A stretch of 64,000 nt of DNA from Ulvibacterium marinum (GCF_003626755.1 NZ_RBCJ01000002.1:806001-870000); one strand, 5' to 3'; counted from the first letter of the stretch, positions 1 to 10,600 are shown. Notes: generated by a model from the sequence alone, not told the origin. Made by a program: numbers and translations.

Positions 1-1291
1 AAGAATCTTTTACAATCGCAATGGATTGAACGTTTTCTCCATCTGAATACTTCCCAATATATTTTTTTAGCTCAGCTTTAGTAGTAGCAGGTAGTGTATA
101 TAATGTGGTTTTATTCACGTTCAAAGAATCCAACATTCTTACCACAGGGGGATAACCCGGATTTAATTTGTAGGCTTCCTTATAATACCGAATAGCCTCT
201 GCCCTATTTTTTAGTCCAATATGCGACCTCGCTACGGCCTCATAAAACTCAACCTCTTTTTTTCCTGTTTCAATTAAATAAAGGGCGGTCTCCAATTGTT
301 CCTGAAATCTTTTTTCTTCATTTAGCCTATACAAAAAATCGGAGAGCATATCATAATCCAAAACCCATTCCTGATCGAATTCATTTTTGATTTTTTCCGC
401 CCTCCATTCAAAGGCCCTTAAGCCAAACTTATCCTGTTCCTTGAGCAGATCTGTCATATGCCAATCTTTATAGAAAAAGTGAAAACCTTCCATTGTTCCT
501 ACCACCGGGATGGATCCATGGTGCTCATTGGGGTGTACTTTATAATCCCATCTCAGGTTCTTTGGAGCCTCCGATTCCAGTACTCCAACCAATTTCAACA
601 ACCCGCCCAACATTTTCCCGCGCTCATTGGCAATAGTTAAGTATAGAAGTCCCTTCATATCCGGATTGGCCTTCAAACGTTCCTCAAAGTAGCTGACCAC
701 TTTCTGGTCGTTCCACCATAGGCTGGGACTAATGGCCAAGTAGGCATTGAACATTTCAGGTTTGGTCGCCAAGGAATGAATTGCAAATAGGCCTCCATAG
801 GAATGGCCCACCAAAGTTCTAAATCCATTGATGCTATAGTTTTGTGCTATGAACGGAAAGAGATCGTTCTCGATCATTTTCATAAAATTATCTGCCCCGC
901 CCATGGTAGAATCAGATTTAACTTTTCCTTCCTCCATTATTGCCGAGGTCAAATCCCTTGATCGATTTGTGTTAACAATACCGACTAGGATACTTTTTGG
1001 CACCGATCTAATTTCAAGTTGTCGTAGAAGCCCTGCAGTATATATAAAATTATTAGGTCCGTCCAAGAGGTAAACCACAGAATATTTGGACGCCTTGTCA
1101 GCATTGTAGCCTACTGGTAAGCGCACCCATATTTCACGTTCCTCATTTAATACTTTGGAGTAAAAGCGGTGTTTTTTTCCAAGTTCTATTATACCTTGAT
1201 CTGTTGCAGTTTTTTCTTGACCATAGCATATAGAACATAGTACCAATACCAATTGTAACATAGTTATTTTTCTAAGGACCGTGTTATTCAT
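1..1291 (-). CDS. Secreted alpha/beta-hydrolase esterase with TPR-like tail (3' end cut by window edge)
   Basis: The frame is open from an ATG at 1291 to the window edge, so the C-terminus is missing. The N-terminus reads as a signal peptide (basic start, LQLVLVLCSICYGQ) followed by an enterochelin-esterase-like (esterase D, PF00756-type) domain: VVYLLDG strand, then the nucleophile elbow GHSYGG near residue 150. A histidine in NEHHGS is a plausible catalytic His. After about residue 280 the sequence turns into helices with a TPR-like unit (AEAIRYYKEAYKLNPGYPP). Such esterases act on ester or siderophore-like substrates in the periplasm; the substrate cannot be read here. It is the last visible gene of the minus strand group; the preceding M28 gene ends about 100 bases upstream, so it may have its own promoter. 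Confidence 0.85.
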   Translation of the reverse strand, partial: MNNTVLRKITMLQLVLVLCSICYGQEKTATDQGIIELGKKHRFYSKVLNEEREIWVRLPVGYNADKASKYSVVYLLDGPNNFIYTAGLLRQLEIRSVPKSILVGIVNTNRSRDLTSAIMEEGKVKSDSTMGGADNFMKMIENDLFPFIAQNYSINGFRTLVGHSYGGLFAIHSLATKPEMFNAYLAISPSLWWNDQKVVSYFEERLKANPDMKGLLYLTIANERGKMLGGLLKLVGVLESEAPKNLRWDYKVHPNEHHGSIPVVGTMEGFHFFYKDWHMTDLLKEQDKFGLRAFEWRAEKIKNEFDQEWVLDYDMLSDFLYRLNEEKRFQEQLETALYLIETGKKEVEFYEAVARSHIGLKNRAEAIRYYKEAYKLNPGYPPVVRMLDSLNVNKTTLYTLPATTKAELKKYIGKYSDGENVQSIAIVKDS

Positions 1292-1398
1292 GATCAAATC
1301 GATATTTGTTGTATACAGGCGGGAACTAAAGTTACGATTAGGAGTTAATCCTTAATCCAAAGGGTCATTGAAAAACAATTGAAGTAAGACGTTTTAAG

Positions 1399-2370
1399 CT
1401 ATAAAGTGATTTGGTCTTCGATCACTTTGTAAACCAAATAGGTAACAAAGGCCAAATAGTCAAAATCTACCGTTTCAAAAGTATCGGTCGGTTCATGCCA
1501 ATGCGGGCTAGTGTCACCATGTTTATATTCCTCGGTAATACCAACAGCATTATAACCGGCCTCCCTCCATTCCTTATGGTCGGAAGAAGTTACATCAGTG
1601 GTATACACCGTAATTCCAAAGGGCTTGGCATGTTTCCCGTAAACGGATTTCAAATAATCCGTGGGTAGTTCAAGTTCAATATTCCGGTCTCCGTCTTTGT
1701 CCCATCCCACTTGATCCGCCGTATGAACGGAGTGAATGTTATAGGCCTTTTCCTTCGCGAAATTTACAAAAGCAAAGCTTCCGGCATGACCGGTCTCTTC
1801 CTGGTCAAAAAAAACAACGATCAAATTCTTCTTCCGATTTTCCAAACCTGAAATTAGTTTAGAAACCCCATAAACCAATGCGCAACCCGTAGCATTGTCA
1901 CTGGCCCCGGGACTTTCTTCCACAGTATCATAATGTGCCCCTAGAATAATGTATTCATTACTCGGAACGGTAGAAGGAATAATGGCGTACAGGTTGGTTC
2001 CTGTATAAGGGTTGTGCTTGGACATGCTATTGTAATCGGGCAAATTCACCCGGTAAGGATGTTCTTGAGCCATTAACCCAATATTCTGAAGCATACGATC
2101 CAGAACATTTCTTGCCAGAAGTTTTTCTTTTTCACTTCGCCTCCTTTTCAATGATTGATCTTCATTGATTTTCGATGCTCCAGTCAATATGGAGATGAGT
2201 TGCCTCTGTTCCGGTTGGAGTATCTCCAGTATCCCGTTAGGTACAGTTTTATTGGATAACGCATCCGATTTGGAATCCATCTCCATTTGATGGATAGGTG
2301 TATTTTTTTCGGATTTGCATCCAAAAATTGTACAGAGCAGTAATCCTGTTATTAGTATCCTCAGGGTCAT
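1399..2370 (-). CDS. M28-family zinc aminopeptidase, lipoprotein
   Basis: 323 residues with a lipoprotein signal (lipobox ending in Cys18, IFGC), so it is expected to be anchored in the envelope. All five M28 zinc ligands are visible: His146 in GAHYD, Asp158 in GASDNATG, Glu192 in DQEETG (Glu191 is the general base), Asp219 in HTADQVG and His292 in HWHEPTDT. The family removes N-terminal amino acids from peptides using two zinc ions. Its ATG directly abuts the stop codon of the upstream ConA-like gene (no gap), so the two are surely co-transcribed and probably work on the same envelope substrate. Nothing looks damaged; length is usual for a single-domain M28 protein. Confidence 0.93.
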   Translation of the reverse strand: MTLRILITGLLLCTIFGCKSEKNTPIHQMEMDSKSDALSNKTVPNGILEILQPEQRQLISILTGASKINEDQSLKRRRSEKEKLLARNVLDRMLQNIGLMAQEHPYRVNLPDYNSMSKHNPYTGTNLYAIIPSTVPSNEYIILGAHYDTVEESPGASDNATGCALVYGVSKLISGLENRKKNLIVVFFDQEETGHAGSFAFVNFAKEKAYNIHSVHTADQVGWDKDGDRNIELELPTDYLKSVYGKHAKPFGITVYTTDVTSSDHKEWREAGYNAVGITEEYKHGDTSPHWHEPTDTFETVDFDYLAFVTYLVYKVIEDQITL

Positions 2371-2991
2371 TTAATTGTCCTTATTGATCTCAATGTTTTT
2401 AAAACGACCTTCATCACTATCTACCCATAGGCCCAGCCTTCCATTTTTGCGTTTACTAATTTGCGTTACTTTCAAAGTAGGGTCCGTAGAATCGTTTACG
2501 TAGACCAAAATATTGGGATAATTGATTTCAATTTTAACATGAAACCAATCATTGGGGTCGGGAACTGGCGAAACCTTATTCTCGTATTTTCCAGGAAAAC
2601 GCTCCCTTAGGTCGTCCCAGTGATATTCCGGTGGATTGATATATTGTATGGAATTTCCTTTTTTCTTTTCACTTTTAAAATTGAAGGGACGAAAATAAAC
2701 AGCTTCATAATCGGTATTATCTTTTCCATGAAATGCAAGCCCTAAAAAACTATTGCCCCCTTCGTCTTTCCCCTTAATGTCCAATTCTATAGAACCATTT
2801 TTAAAGTTCAGCCCTTTAATCCATAACAAAGCGCTCCCATTACCTTCATTGGTAATGTGGATTTCTCCCTCTGCATAGGATACCTCACAATTATGCGCTT
2901 CCCATTTTTGAGGTTCCGTGTCAATTTTTTGGGCACTGGTGTTGCACAATGGTAGTAGAGCCAGGGTTATTAAACATAGTATTGATTTCAT
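2371..2991 (-). CDS. Secreted concanavalin A-like (LamG/DUF1080-type) domain protein
   Basis: I place the start at the ATG at 2991 rather than 17 codons upstream, because it begins a clean signal peptide (MKSILCLITLALLPLCNTSAQ). The mature 185 residues look like a jelly-roll of the DUF1080/LamG type: GSIELDIKG, FLGLAFHGKD, WFHVKIEINYP and GRLGLWVDSDEGRFKNIEI are typical strand patterns. These folds bind or cut carbohydrates, but no catalytic pair is recognisable, so binding is more likely than hydrolysis. The gene is first in a two-gene unit with the M28 peptidase and lies divergently from the membrane-anchored HTH protein at 3127, which carries a similar ConA-like outer domain; the 135-base gap must hold both promoters. 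Confidence 0.8.
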   Translation of the reverse strand: MKSILCLITLALLPLCNTSAQKIDTEPQKWEAHNCEVSYAEGEIHITNEGNGSALLWIKGLNFKNGSIELDIKGKDEGGNSFLGLAFHGKDNTDYEAVYFRPFNFKSEKKKGNSIQYINPPEYHWDDLRERFPGKYENKVSPVPDPNDWFHVKIEINYPNILVYVNDSTDPTLKVTQISKRKNGRLGLWVDSDEGRFKNIEINKDN

Positions 2992-3126
2992 AATGATATT
3001 TTCGGGTAAAGATATTTTACCAGTGAAAAAGCCACAATCCAAAGCAGGTTTGAAGTGGGGTCAAAGTAAGGTCATTCTGGGGAATTGGTATTTTTTTGTC
3101 CTCAATTGTGTTAATTTTATGGTTGT

Positions 3127-4434
3127 ATGAGTCGGTCTGAACGTGATTATATCGAATTGTGTAAAAAGCAACTGGAAGAAAAATTTTCCTTTGGAAACGG
3201 ACAGGGGTATTCCCAAAAGGATCTGGAGCTTCTTTCGAACTATATAGAAGAAGAAAAAGGATTGTATATAAGCCTTTCCACGCTTAAGCGACTTTGGAAA
3301 AATAGTTTCAAACAAGGTCCGCAATTGGCAACGCTCAATGCTTTGGCAAAGACCTTGAATTACGAAAACTGGCAAGATTTTAAACTTAAAAACAAGGATG
3401 ACAAGGTTGTACATGCAAATACCCCCCTAAATTCCAATCAGGGTCATGGATCTGTTTCTTCAAAACTCCGTAAACCGGGTGCGGCTTTCCTTTTTGCACT
3501 ACTAATTATAGTACTAATCCTCTTTGTTTATGGTCCAAAGGAAAATACATCCGTGTTAAAAGGCAGTATTTCCATTAACGGTCCCGTAGTTTTCAAAGCG
3601 GACAAAACACTGTCCCGTGGCGTACCCAATACCTTTGTTTTTAACTATGACGTTTCCCAAGTACAGGCAGATAGTTTTTTTGTTCAACAAACCTGGAATG
3701 ATAAAAAAAAGGAAAGAATAGATCCAAGGGGAACAGTTTTCACCAGTATTTACTACGAATCTGGATTTCACAGGGCCCGACTTATTGCCAATGATAGTGT
3801 TATTGCCATGCAGCCTGTACATATTTTAAGTGATGGATGGGAACCCCATGTGTATTATGATTCGTCCGATGAACGCTTCGTAGATTTCAAAGGGGAATCA
3901 TTTATTACTGAAGGGAGATTTCATTTACCCAAGGATTTGCTATTGAAAAAAAACGTTGATACCAGTCAGTATTTTATAACACGAATAGGCCATAGTAAGG
4001 CATATGAAGTTTCCTCGGACAATTTTGAATTCAATGTCCGTACTAAACTGGACACCATGAACAATTCAAATTGTCCTTGGTTGAATGTTTTGATCGTTAC
4101 CGAGAAAAATGCCTTTAACATAGAATTGGTCCAGAAAGGATGTGAGGCATATGCTTCCTACCATATTGGGGAAATACGCAGGAACGGAAAGGTTAACGAC
4201 CTTTCCCTACTGGGACGGAACATTTTTGAATGGCAGGAACTAAACCTTTCTGTAAAGGAAAAGAATGCCGAGATTAGAATAAATGGTGAATCCAGCTATT
4301 TCGAAACTTTTAAAGAGGATTTTGGAAAGGTCATGGGCCTGATATTTATTTTTGAAGGTAAGGGTTCCATTGATCATGTAAAACTTTCGGATACTACGGG
4401 TACCATTTCATTTGAAGATAATTTTGAAAAATGA
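3127..4434 (+). CDS. Membrane-spanning HTH-like protein with extracytoplasmic sensor-like domain
   Basis: 435 residues in three parts. Residues 1-90 are cytoplasmic and resemble the short helix-turn-helix found at the start of many Bacteroidota proteins (pattern STLKRLW..., TLNALAKTLNYENWQDF). Residues 118-136 form one hydrophobic helix (FLFALLIIVLILFVYG). Residues 140-435 face the periplasm and are beta-rich; the last 200 look like a ConA/LamG-type domain (NFEFNVRTKLDT, WQELNLSVKEKNAEIRI, SIDHVKLSD). The layout resembles one-component transmembrane regulators of the ToxR/CadC sort, but DNA binding is an inference. No homologue of known function is recognised. It is divergent from the ConA-like/M28 pair, an obvious candidate target. 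Confidence 0.75.
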   Translation: MSRSERDYIELCKKQLEEKFSFGNGQGYSQKDLELLSNYIEEEKGLYISLSTLKRLWKNSFKQGPQLATLNALAKTLNYENWQDFKLKNKDDKVVHANTPLNSNQGHGSVSSKLRKPGAAFLFALLIIVLILFVYGPKENTSVLKGSISINGPVVFKADKTLSRGVPNTFVFNYDVSQVQADSFFVQQTWNDKKKERIDPRGTVFTSIYYESGFHRARLIANDSVIAMQPVHILSDGWEPHVYYDSSDERFVDFKGESFITEGRFHLPKDLLLKKNVDTSQYFITRIGHSKAYEVSSDNFEFNVRTKLDTMNNSNCPWLNVLIVTEKNAFNIELVQKGCEAYASYHIGEIRRNGKVNDLSLLGRNIFEWQELNLSVKEKNAEIRINGESSYFETFKEDFGKVMGLIFIFEGKGSIDHVKLSDTTGTISFEDNFEK

Positions 4435-4489
4435 TCCGTTTTTTACCTATTTCCACTTGTAGGTGGGCGAAAAGTTAAATAGAAAAATC

Positions 4490-5242
4490 ATGAAATTTAA
4501 GTTGGTACCTCTTTTGGAGAAAATGGAGGAGTTTTATCTTCTTCCGAACAATAGGAAGCGCTTTCATGACTATCTGGATATTTTGCTCGATGAAACCAAA
4601 AAGGACATTGCCCTACCTATTGCGGCATTTAACCCCATGGGAAAGGAAATAGTCCTAAAAAAGATAAGGGAGCTCATTCGGATAGAAACGGAACCCTTGA
4701 TTAGTGAGCTTATTGATACCGTGAACTCAACACTTACAGGTACCATCGACAGGAAAATTAATTTGGCCGTAAACCTTGTTGATGACGTAGGTGGGGCTTG
4801 GTCCAACAGGCATACGACCGATTTTTCCAGTAAATTCAGTTTTGAATCGATTCTTAAAAGAAACTTTTGCCTCCCCCACTTTTGGACCAGTGAGCCATTT
4901 TCCAAGGAATTGGTAGTTAGGCGCACCCAAGAATATATGTATCGAACACAGTATCGGCTGGAAAACGAAAAACCGGAAACACTCCGAGAACATATAGATC
5001 AGGAGGTATTTGTACAAAACAATTTGAACCTACCCATCGGTATCGGATTAGACGAAAAACCCCTGAGGACAACTGAAAGCCTACTTAAAGGAAATCTGGA
5101 CTCTATGGATCATGGTTTTATCTTCAATTTCTTTTATGGGGATGAGGCTTGCGAAAAACTAGGTTACAAAACCTATGGTTTTCCAAAAAATTCCGGATTC
5201 AACTATGCAATCCATTTGGCGAAAAAAGGACTCAAAAAGTGA
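4490..5242 (+). CDS. Conserved protein of unknown function (250 aa)
   Basis: I do not recognise this family. The frame could begin at a GTG at 4463, but the ATG at 4490 follows an A-rich stretch typical of Bacteroidota starts and is preferred. The product has no signal peptide or membrane helix, so it should be cytosolic. It is charged, mostly helical in its first half (PLLEKMEEFYLLPNNRKRF, KKIRELIRIETEPLI), with a conserved-looking central patch around VNLVDDVGGAWSNRHTTDF and HFWTSEPF. It follows the HTH-type membrane protein by 55 bases in the same direction and could be co-transcribed with it. It converges on the acetyltransferase gene at 5272. Confidence 0.7.
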   Translation: MKFKLVPLLEKMEEFYLLPNNRKRFHDYLDILLDETKKDIALPIAAFNPMGKEIVLKKIRELIRIETEPLISELIDTVNSTLTGTIDRKINLAVNLVDDVGGAWSNRHTTDFSSKFSFESILKRNFCLPHFWTSEPFSKELVVRRTQEYMYRTQYRLENEKPETLREHIDQEVFVQNNLNLPIGIGLDEKPLRTTESLLKGNLDSMDHGFIFNFFYGDEACEKLGYKTYGFPKNSGFNYAIHLAKKGLKK

Positions 5243-5271
5243 CTTACCCAGAACACCCGGCTATGTCCCTT

Positions 5272-6093
5272 TTATATTTCCATTCGCATTTCAAACTGAT
5301 CTATGGTATTGACCAGTCCGATTGCACGTAATTGCACAAGTTTATCCGTCAATCTTTCGTCAACGTTATTGACCTTTAGAGTACTTGAAATCCGATGTGT
5401 CCCAGAGAACAGTCGGTTCCAAGCGTCTTTATTTTCTTTTAACACATCAAATTGTACCAAATAACCCGTATTGGGATGTATAATAAAAAAGGATTCCGGT
5501 ATTGTATCCGTCACGACATGAAAAAACTTATAGTTGCTCCTGAGTATAGATTCCTTTTGATGGTCCCAGGAATAGAAACCCTGGTTAGGCAAATTCGCCC
5601 AGTCAACCTTTTCCAGTTCTACCTCTGTTAAGGCCACAGTCTCTATATTTTTTGGGTTAATGATGCCTTTAAAACATTGGTACGTTCGGTAGGTCTTAAA
5701 CCCGATACCCGTATAGGACCGAATCGCCTTCTTGTTTTTGATAATTACCTCCAAGACGCAATTTGTTACCCCGATGCGCTTTAAATCAGCGAAAGCGTAC
5801 TCATAAATGGATCGGGTTATTTTTCGCCCACGGTAATCGGGGATTACCCCGGTACCTGTATTGAAAGCTGTAAGCTTCCCATTCCTATGGTCAATGGCGT
5901 GTATCACAAACCCTACCAGTTTCTCCCCGTCGAACATGCCATAGGAAAAATTAAAATCCACCTTGGCGGCCTTCCAACGTTCCTTATAATAGTTGCCATC
6001 GGTGGGTACAGTCACAAAATAGTCTTGGAAGGCGAGCAAAAAGCTCTCCAAAACCAATTCAAAATCCGTATTTCCCAGGTTCTTGGCTATCAT
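5272..6093 (-). CDS. GNAT-family N-acetyltransferase
   Basis: 273 residues. The N-terminal half carries a GNAT fold: strand MFDGEKLVGFVIHAID, then the acetyl-CoA binding motif A with GTGVIPDYRGRKIT (pyrophosphate loop RGRKIT at residues 88-93), followed by CVLEVIIKNKKAIRSYTGIGFK, the usual motif B ending in GF. The C-terminal 130 residues form a second, less clear domain that may be a degenerate GNAT copy, as in double-GNAT proteins. Substrate unknown. It ends 30 bases from the convergent gene at 4490-5242 and starts 33 bases after the upstream minus-strand barrel gene, so it may be the last gene of a DUF1801 - barrel - GNAT transcript. Confidence 0.9.
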   Translation of the reverse strand: MIAKNLGNTDFELVLESFLLAFQDYFVTVPTDGNYYKERWKAAKVDFNFSYGMFDGEKLVGFVIHAIDHRNGKLTAFNTGTGVIPDYRGRKITRSIYEYAFADLKRIGVTNCVLEVIIKNKKAIRSYTGIGFKTYRTYQCFKGIINPKNIETVALTEVELEKVDWANLPNQGFYSWDHQKESILRSNYKFFHVVTDTIPESFFIIHPNTGYLVQFDVLKENKDAWNRLFSGTHRISSTLKVNNVDERLTDKLVQLRAIGLVNTIDQFEMRMEI

Positions 6094-6125
6094 CGTACCA
6101 GAAGGTGTCCGTAAAAAGTTTTCAT

Positions 6126-6818
6126 TTATAATAAGGCATAACCCAAATAGAGTTGAAATCCAGTATTTCGCAGACTATTGATTTTGCCAACACCCAAATT
6201 ATAGCGAAGTCCAAGGTTTAGCTTAGCCGTGGCACTGAAGGATAGTTCAAAATTTCCGGAAAGACTTACATTGTCAATGGGTTCATTTTGGGTGAAAATA
6301 ATGCCGTCAATGACCAAAAACCTGTTTTCATCGGAAATCAACAAACCCAATTGGGGACCAATCAGAAAATCCAATTTTTTGAGCAATCTGGTTTTAAATA
6401 GAACAGGGAAAATCAAATATTGATCCCTTACCTTTTGGTTCAATTCTACCGTTCCTATCCGTGTACCGTTTCCGTCCCCGATCCCATAGGATTCCATATG
6501 TATATTTTGAACGGAATACAGTACTTCCATTTTTAAACCGATATGGCGGTTAAATGTAAAGTCCGTGAAAGCCCCCAAATCCGGACCAAATTGGTTGTTG
6601 AATTCCATGCTTTCCAAATCCACCATCTTGGGCATGGTATAATTCATTCCAATTTTTAATCCAAATGCGACCTTGAAATCTCCTTGTCCCATTATGGTAT
6701 TCAAGTTCACAATAAAAGCCAGGAGTATAAAATGGTAATTCTTCAATTTATAATGTTTTAATAGGGTAACTAAGGTTTGCAAAATAGAGGTCGAAGATAC
6801 TAACATGCATTGGAACAT
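6126..6818 (-). CDS. Small outer-membrane beta-barrel protein (PorT/OMP_b-brl_2 type)
   Basis: The body, from about residue 45 to the end, has the alternating pattern of an eight- to ten-strand barrel (VAFGLKIGMNYTMP, HIGLKMEVLYSVQN, DFLIGPQLGLLIS, KLNLGLRYNLGVGKIN) and ends in a Leu after aromatic residues (FQLYLGYALL), as Bacteroidota porin-family proteins do. The start is uncertain: the longest frame begins at ATG 6818, but a TTG at 6746 would give a clean signal peptide (LKNYHFILLAFIVNLNTIMGQ), and the extra 24 residues upstream do not resemble part of one. Function unknown; such proteins are usually labelled PorT or porin family. It sits between a DUF1801 gene and a GNAT gene on the same strand. 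Confidence 0.8.
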   Translation of the reverse strand: MFQCMLVSSTSILQTLVTLLKHYKLKNYHFILLAFIVNLNTIMGQGDFKVAFGLKIGMNYTMPKMVDLESMEFNNQFGPDLGAFTDFTFNRHIGLKMEVLYSVQNIHMESYGIGDGNGTRIGTVELNQKVRDQYLIFPVLFKTRLLKKLDFLIGPQLGLLISDENRFLVIDGIIFTQNEPIDNVSLSGNFELSFSATAKLNLGLRYNLGVGKINSLRNTGFQLYLGYALL

Positions 6819-6831
6819 GTGAGGTATTGTG

Positions 6832-7224
6832 CTATTTTAAACGTTCTAGAACTCCCTTTCTTTTGTAGATATTTTTATAATCCCATTGGATTTTACGCGC
6901 TTTTTCCAACCATCTTTTTATATCTTCTTCTATGATTTGGTCGGAAGACGAATACAGAATAGAGGCATCCTTAAATTTGCCGGTCCCAGGTTTCAGCTCT
7001 TTTTCATCAAAACTTGCCCCGCTCCAGAACATGAGCCGAATGCCAGCCTTTAACTTGCTATACCCGACTATGGGATTTCCTTCAAAAAACCAAACCGGAT
7101 GTCCATGCCACATTCTATTCTCCGCTTCGGGTAGAAATTTGTTGATCAAAAGAGCCAACTTTGTACATATTTCTTGTTCCCCGGGAACCTGATTTTCATT
7201 AAATGCCTCAATATCTTGATTCAT
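6832..7224 (-). CDS. DUF1801 family protein
   Basis: 130 residues matching the DUF1801 (YdhG-like) pattern: an early helix with ICTKLALLINKFLPEAENRMWHG, then HPVWFFEGNPIVGYSKLKAG, LMFWSGASFDE and the late GKFKDASILYSSSDQI. The family is small, cytosolic and of unknown biochemistry; some members have been called iron chaperones on structural grounds, which I would not transfer here. It is the first gene of the minus-strand run down to the GNAT gene, 13 bases ahead of the barrel gene, and its promoter must lie in the long gap before the giant adhesin. Confidence 0.88.
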   Translation of the reverse strand: MNQDIEAFNENQVPGEQEICTKLALLINKFLPEAENRMWHGHPVWFFEGNPIVGYSKLKAGIRLMFWSGASFDEKELKPGTGKFKDASILYSSSDQIIEEDIKRWLEKARKIQWDYKNIYKRKGVLERLK

Positions 7225-7666
7225 TTCCTGTAGTAACTTAATTTGAGTGAAAAATTTAAAGGGGTCATCAACAACACTTTCATCCTAGAGCTAAGGTAGT
7301 GGATTTTTGATGTTTATAAGCGTCTCATTTTTTGATACGATATTCCCTTAAATATTTCTTTTCAATCCCAGATATTGACGTAAGTCTATTTTGCTTGGAA
7401 CGCCCGAAACTCCTTGCTTTATTTAGAATTTATACTACGCTTTAAATCATAGAGTATTATCTCTTTTTTTTACATTCGGGATAAACCGTATCGACCCAAT
7501 CGGAAACCAACGGTCAGCCGGGTTTCTGGTAATTTCATTCAGATGAAAATTAATGAAAAACATAGTATATAAAGGGATTTACAAATATTTTTTTTAGCAG
7601 GAAAAACAACATATCCATCTCATTTAGCGTTGTAGCTATCGTTTAACACATTAAATCCCCCGAATT
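7225..7666. other. Long intergenic region upstream of the giant adhesin
   Basis: 442 bases, AT-rich, without a believable reading frame on either strand. It must hold the divergent promoters for the DUF1801 gene and the adhesin, but no convincing TTG/TAnnTTTG pair was found. A short inverted repeat (GGAAACC ... GGGTTTC, about 7520-7547) is visible. The 60 bases before the adhesin start are A/T-rich. Confidence 0.5.
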
Positions 7667-10600
7667 GTGAAAGCAAAAAACCTACGAACAAAAGATCGAG
7701 TATTTACTATACTCTTATTACTGGGCATATCGTTTACCGTTATTTCCCAGACCGATCCTACGGTTGAGGCTACTGCCCCGGCCGTCAATGCTCTAAACGC
7801 GGATAATACCGCTGACATCGGCCTTACTTTTAGCGAAACTATGGATGCCGCTACTCTTAACGCGGCCCATGTAAAGATTTCCGGTAATTACGGCCGGCCC
7901 CTGGGCTTTGGTACTCCCAGTGTAAACGCCACCACGGCTGTCTTTGACCCCGATCGGAATTTCTTTCCCGGTGAGGTGGTCACCGCCACCCTCACTACGG
8001 GAGTGGCAAGCAGTACAGGAAACCCCCTGGCAAGTTCTTTTACATACCGTTTTACTACCGGTGTAAGCCTGGATAGCCCCGGAGAGTTCCCCAATGGGCA
8101 AAACACCATTACCACAGCGGCAGCCCGAGCCCAAGATGTGACCGTTGCCGATTTGGACGGCGATGGGGACTTGGACGCGGTCTCGGCTTATGGTAGCAAC
8201 ATTGCCTGGTACAAAAACGATGGTAGCGGGAATTTCGACGGCCAACGGACCATTAACGTAGAGGTAAATGGAGCCACCGCCTACGCTGTGAACACTGGAG
8301 ATCTGGACGGCGACGGGAACCTAGATGTGCTCTCGGCTTATGGTAGCAACATTGCCTGGTACGCAAATGACGGGAACGGGAACTTCGGCGGCCAACAGAT
8401 CATTACCATGGCGGTAAGTGATCCCAGAAGTGTGACCACCGCCGATCTGGACGGCGACGGGGACCTGGACGTGCTCTCGGCTTATGGTAGCAACCTTGCC
8501 TGGTACGAGAATGACGGGAACGGGAACTTCGGAGGCCAACAGATCATTACCATGGCAGTACGTGATCCCAGAAGTGTGACCACCGCCGATCTGGACGGCG
8601 ACGGGGACCTGGACGTGGTCTCGGCCTCTTTATTATTCGGTACTGTTGTTTGGTTCGAGAACGATGGGAACGAGAACTTCGGCAGCCAACGGACCATTGC
8701 CACAAAGGCAAGTGGAACTTATAGTGTGACCACTGCCGACCTGGACGGCGACGGGGACCTGGACGTGCTCTCGGCTCATGCATCAGCTTCCACCATTTTT
8801 TGGTTCGAGAACGACGGAAACGGGAATTTCGGCGAACGGGCCATTACCACAGCGGTAAATGACCCAAGAAGTGTGACCACCGCCGATCTGGACGGTGACG
8901 GGGATCTGGACGTGCTCTCGGCCTCTTTCGCTGCTGGCACCATTACTTGGTACGAAAATAGCGGGGACGGGAACTTCGGCGGCCAACGAAGCGTTACCAC
9001 GGCAGCAAATGGAGCCATCGCTGTGGCCACCGGTGATCTGGACGGCGACGGGGACCTGGACGTGCTTTCGGCCTCTTTTTTTGATAATCATATTGCGTGG
9101 TACGAGAATGCAGTGCGCTCTTCTCTTACGGTAACGGCCACCGATCCGGCCGCCAATGTCCTTGGCGTGGATAATGCCGCTGGCATTGGCTTTACTTTTA
9201 CCGAAGTTCTAGATGCGGCTACCCTGACTGCGGACAATATAAAGATTTCCGGGAATTACGGCCGGCCCCTGGGTTTCCGTGCTCCCAATGTAAACGCCAC
9301 CACGGCGGTCTTTGACCCCGACCGGGACTTCTTTCCAGGGGAAGTGGTCACCGCCACCCTCACGACGGCAGTAGCAAGCAGTACTGGGAATCCCCTGGCA
9401 AGCCCTTTTACCTACAGCTTTAACATCGGTGTAAGCCCCGATAGCCCCGGGGAGTTCCCCAATGGACAAAACACCATTTCTGAGGGAACTTCGGAGTCAT
9501 CCAGAAATGATGTAACCACCGCAGATCTGGACGGCGACGGGGACCTGGACGTGATTGCAGCTTCCGAAAATAACGGAGGCGTGTGGTATGAAAATGATGG
9601 GAGCGGGAACTTTGGTACCCCACAATCCATTACCTCGGTCGGGGGTTCATTCAGAAGAATAATCCCTGCCGATCTGGACGGCGACGGGGACCTGGACGTG
9701 CTCGCAAACACTTCAGGCGATAAGTCTATTGACTTTTTCTTAAACGACGGGACCGGGAACTTTATCGAAGGTATGGGTTTTAGGGCTAACCGTTTATTTG
9801 AAGGTTTTACTGTCGGTGATTTAGATGGCGATGGGGACCCGGACATACTCGCGGCCTCTTCTGGTAAGCTTGCATGGCACCCCAATGAAGGGTTAACGTT
9901 TTCGGGTGCCCAAAGGATTCCGGCAATTTTCGGTAATGAACAGATCATTGATGGACTGTTAACTCAAACTAGTGCAGTTGCCATAGCCGATTTGGACGGC
10001 GACTGGGACCTGGACGCACTCGTAATCTCTTTTGACAAGATTGCTTGGTACGAAAATGATGGGTATGGGAACTTTGGCACCGGACAGACCATTACCATAG
10101 GAGCAGCAAGAGCTCAAAATGTGATTGTGGCCGATCTGGACGGCAATGGGCAACTGGACGTAATCTCCACTTCCACCGAGGATAACAGTATTGCATGGTA
10201 CCCAAATTATAATGGGAGATTCGGTTCCCAACGGACCATTACCGGAGCGGTAGATGGAATCCAGGATGTGACCGTTGCCGATATGGACGGCGACGGGGAT
10301 CTGGATGTACTCTCGGCTTCTTTTGATGATAACAAGGTGGCCTGGTACCCCAATGATGGGAGCGGGAATTTCGATGATCAACTGAATATTACCACGGAGG
10401 CGCTCGGAGCTTTAAGTGTATCCACCGGCGATCTGGACGGCGACGGGGACCTGGACGTGCTCTCGGCCCATACCAATAATGGCACTATTGCCTGGTACGA
10501 GAACGCAGCATCCTCTCTTAGGGTAACGGCCACCGATCCGGCTGCCAATGCCCTTGGCGTGGACAATACCGTTACCCTGGGCCTTACTTTTAATCAAACT

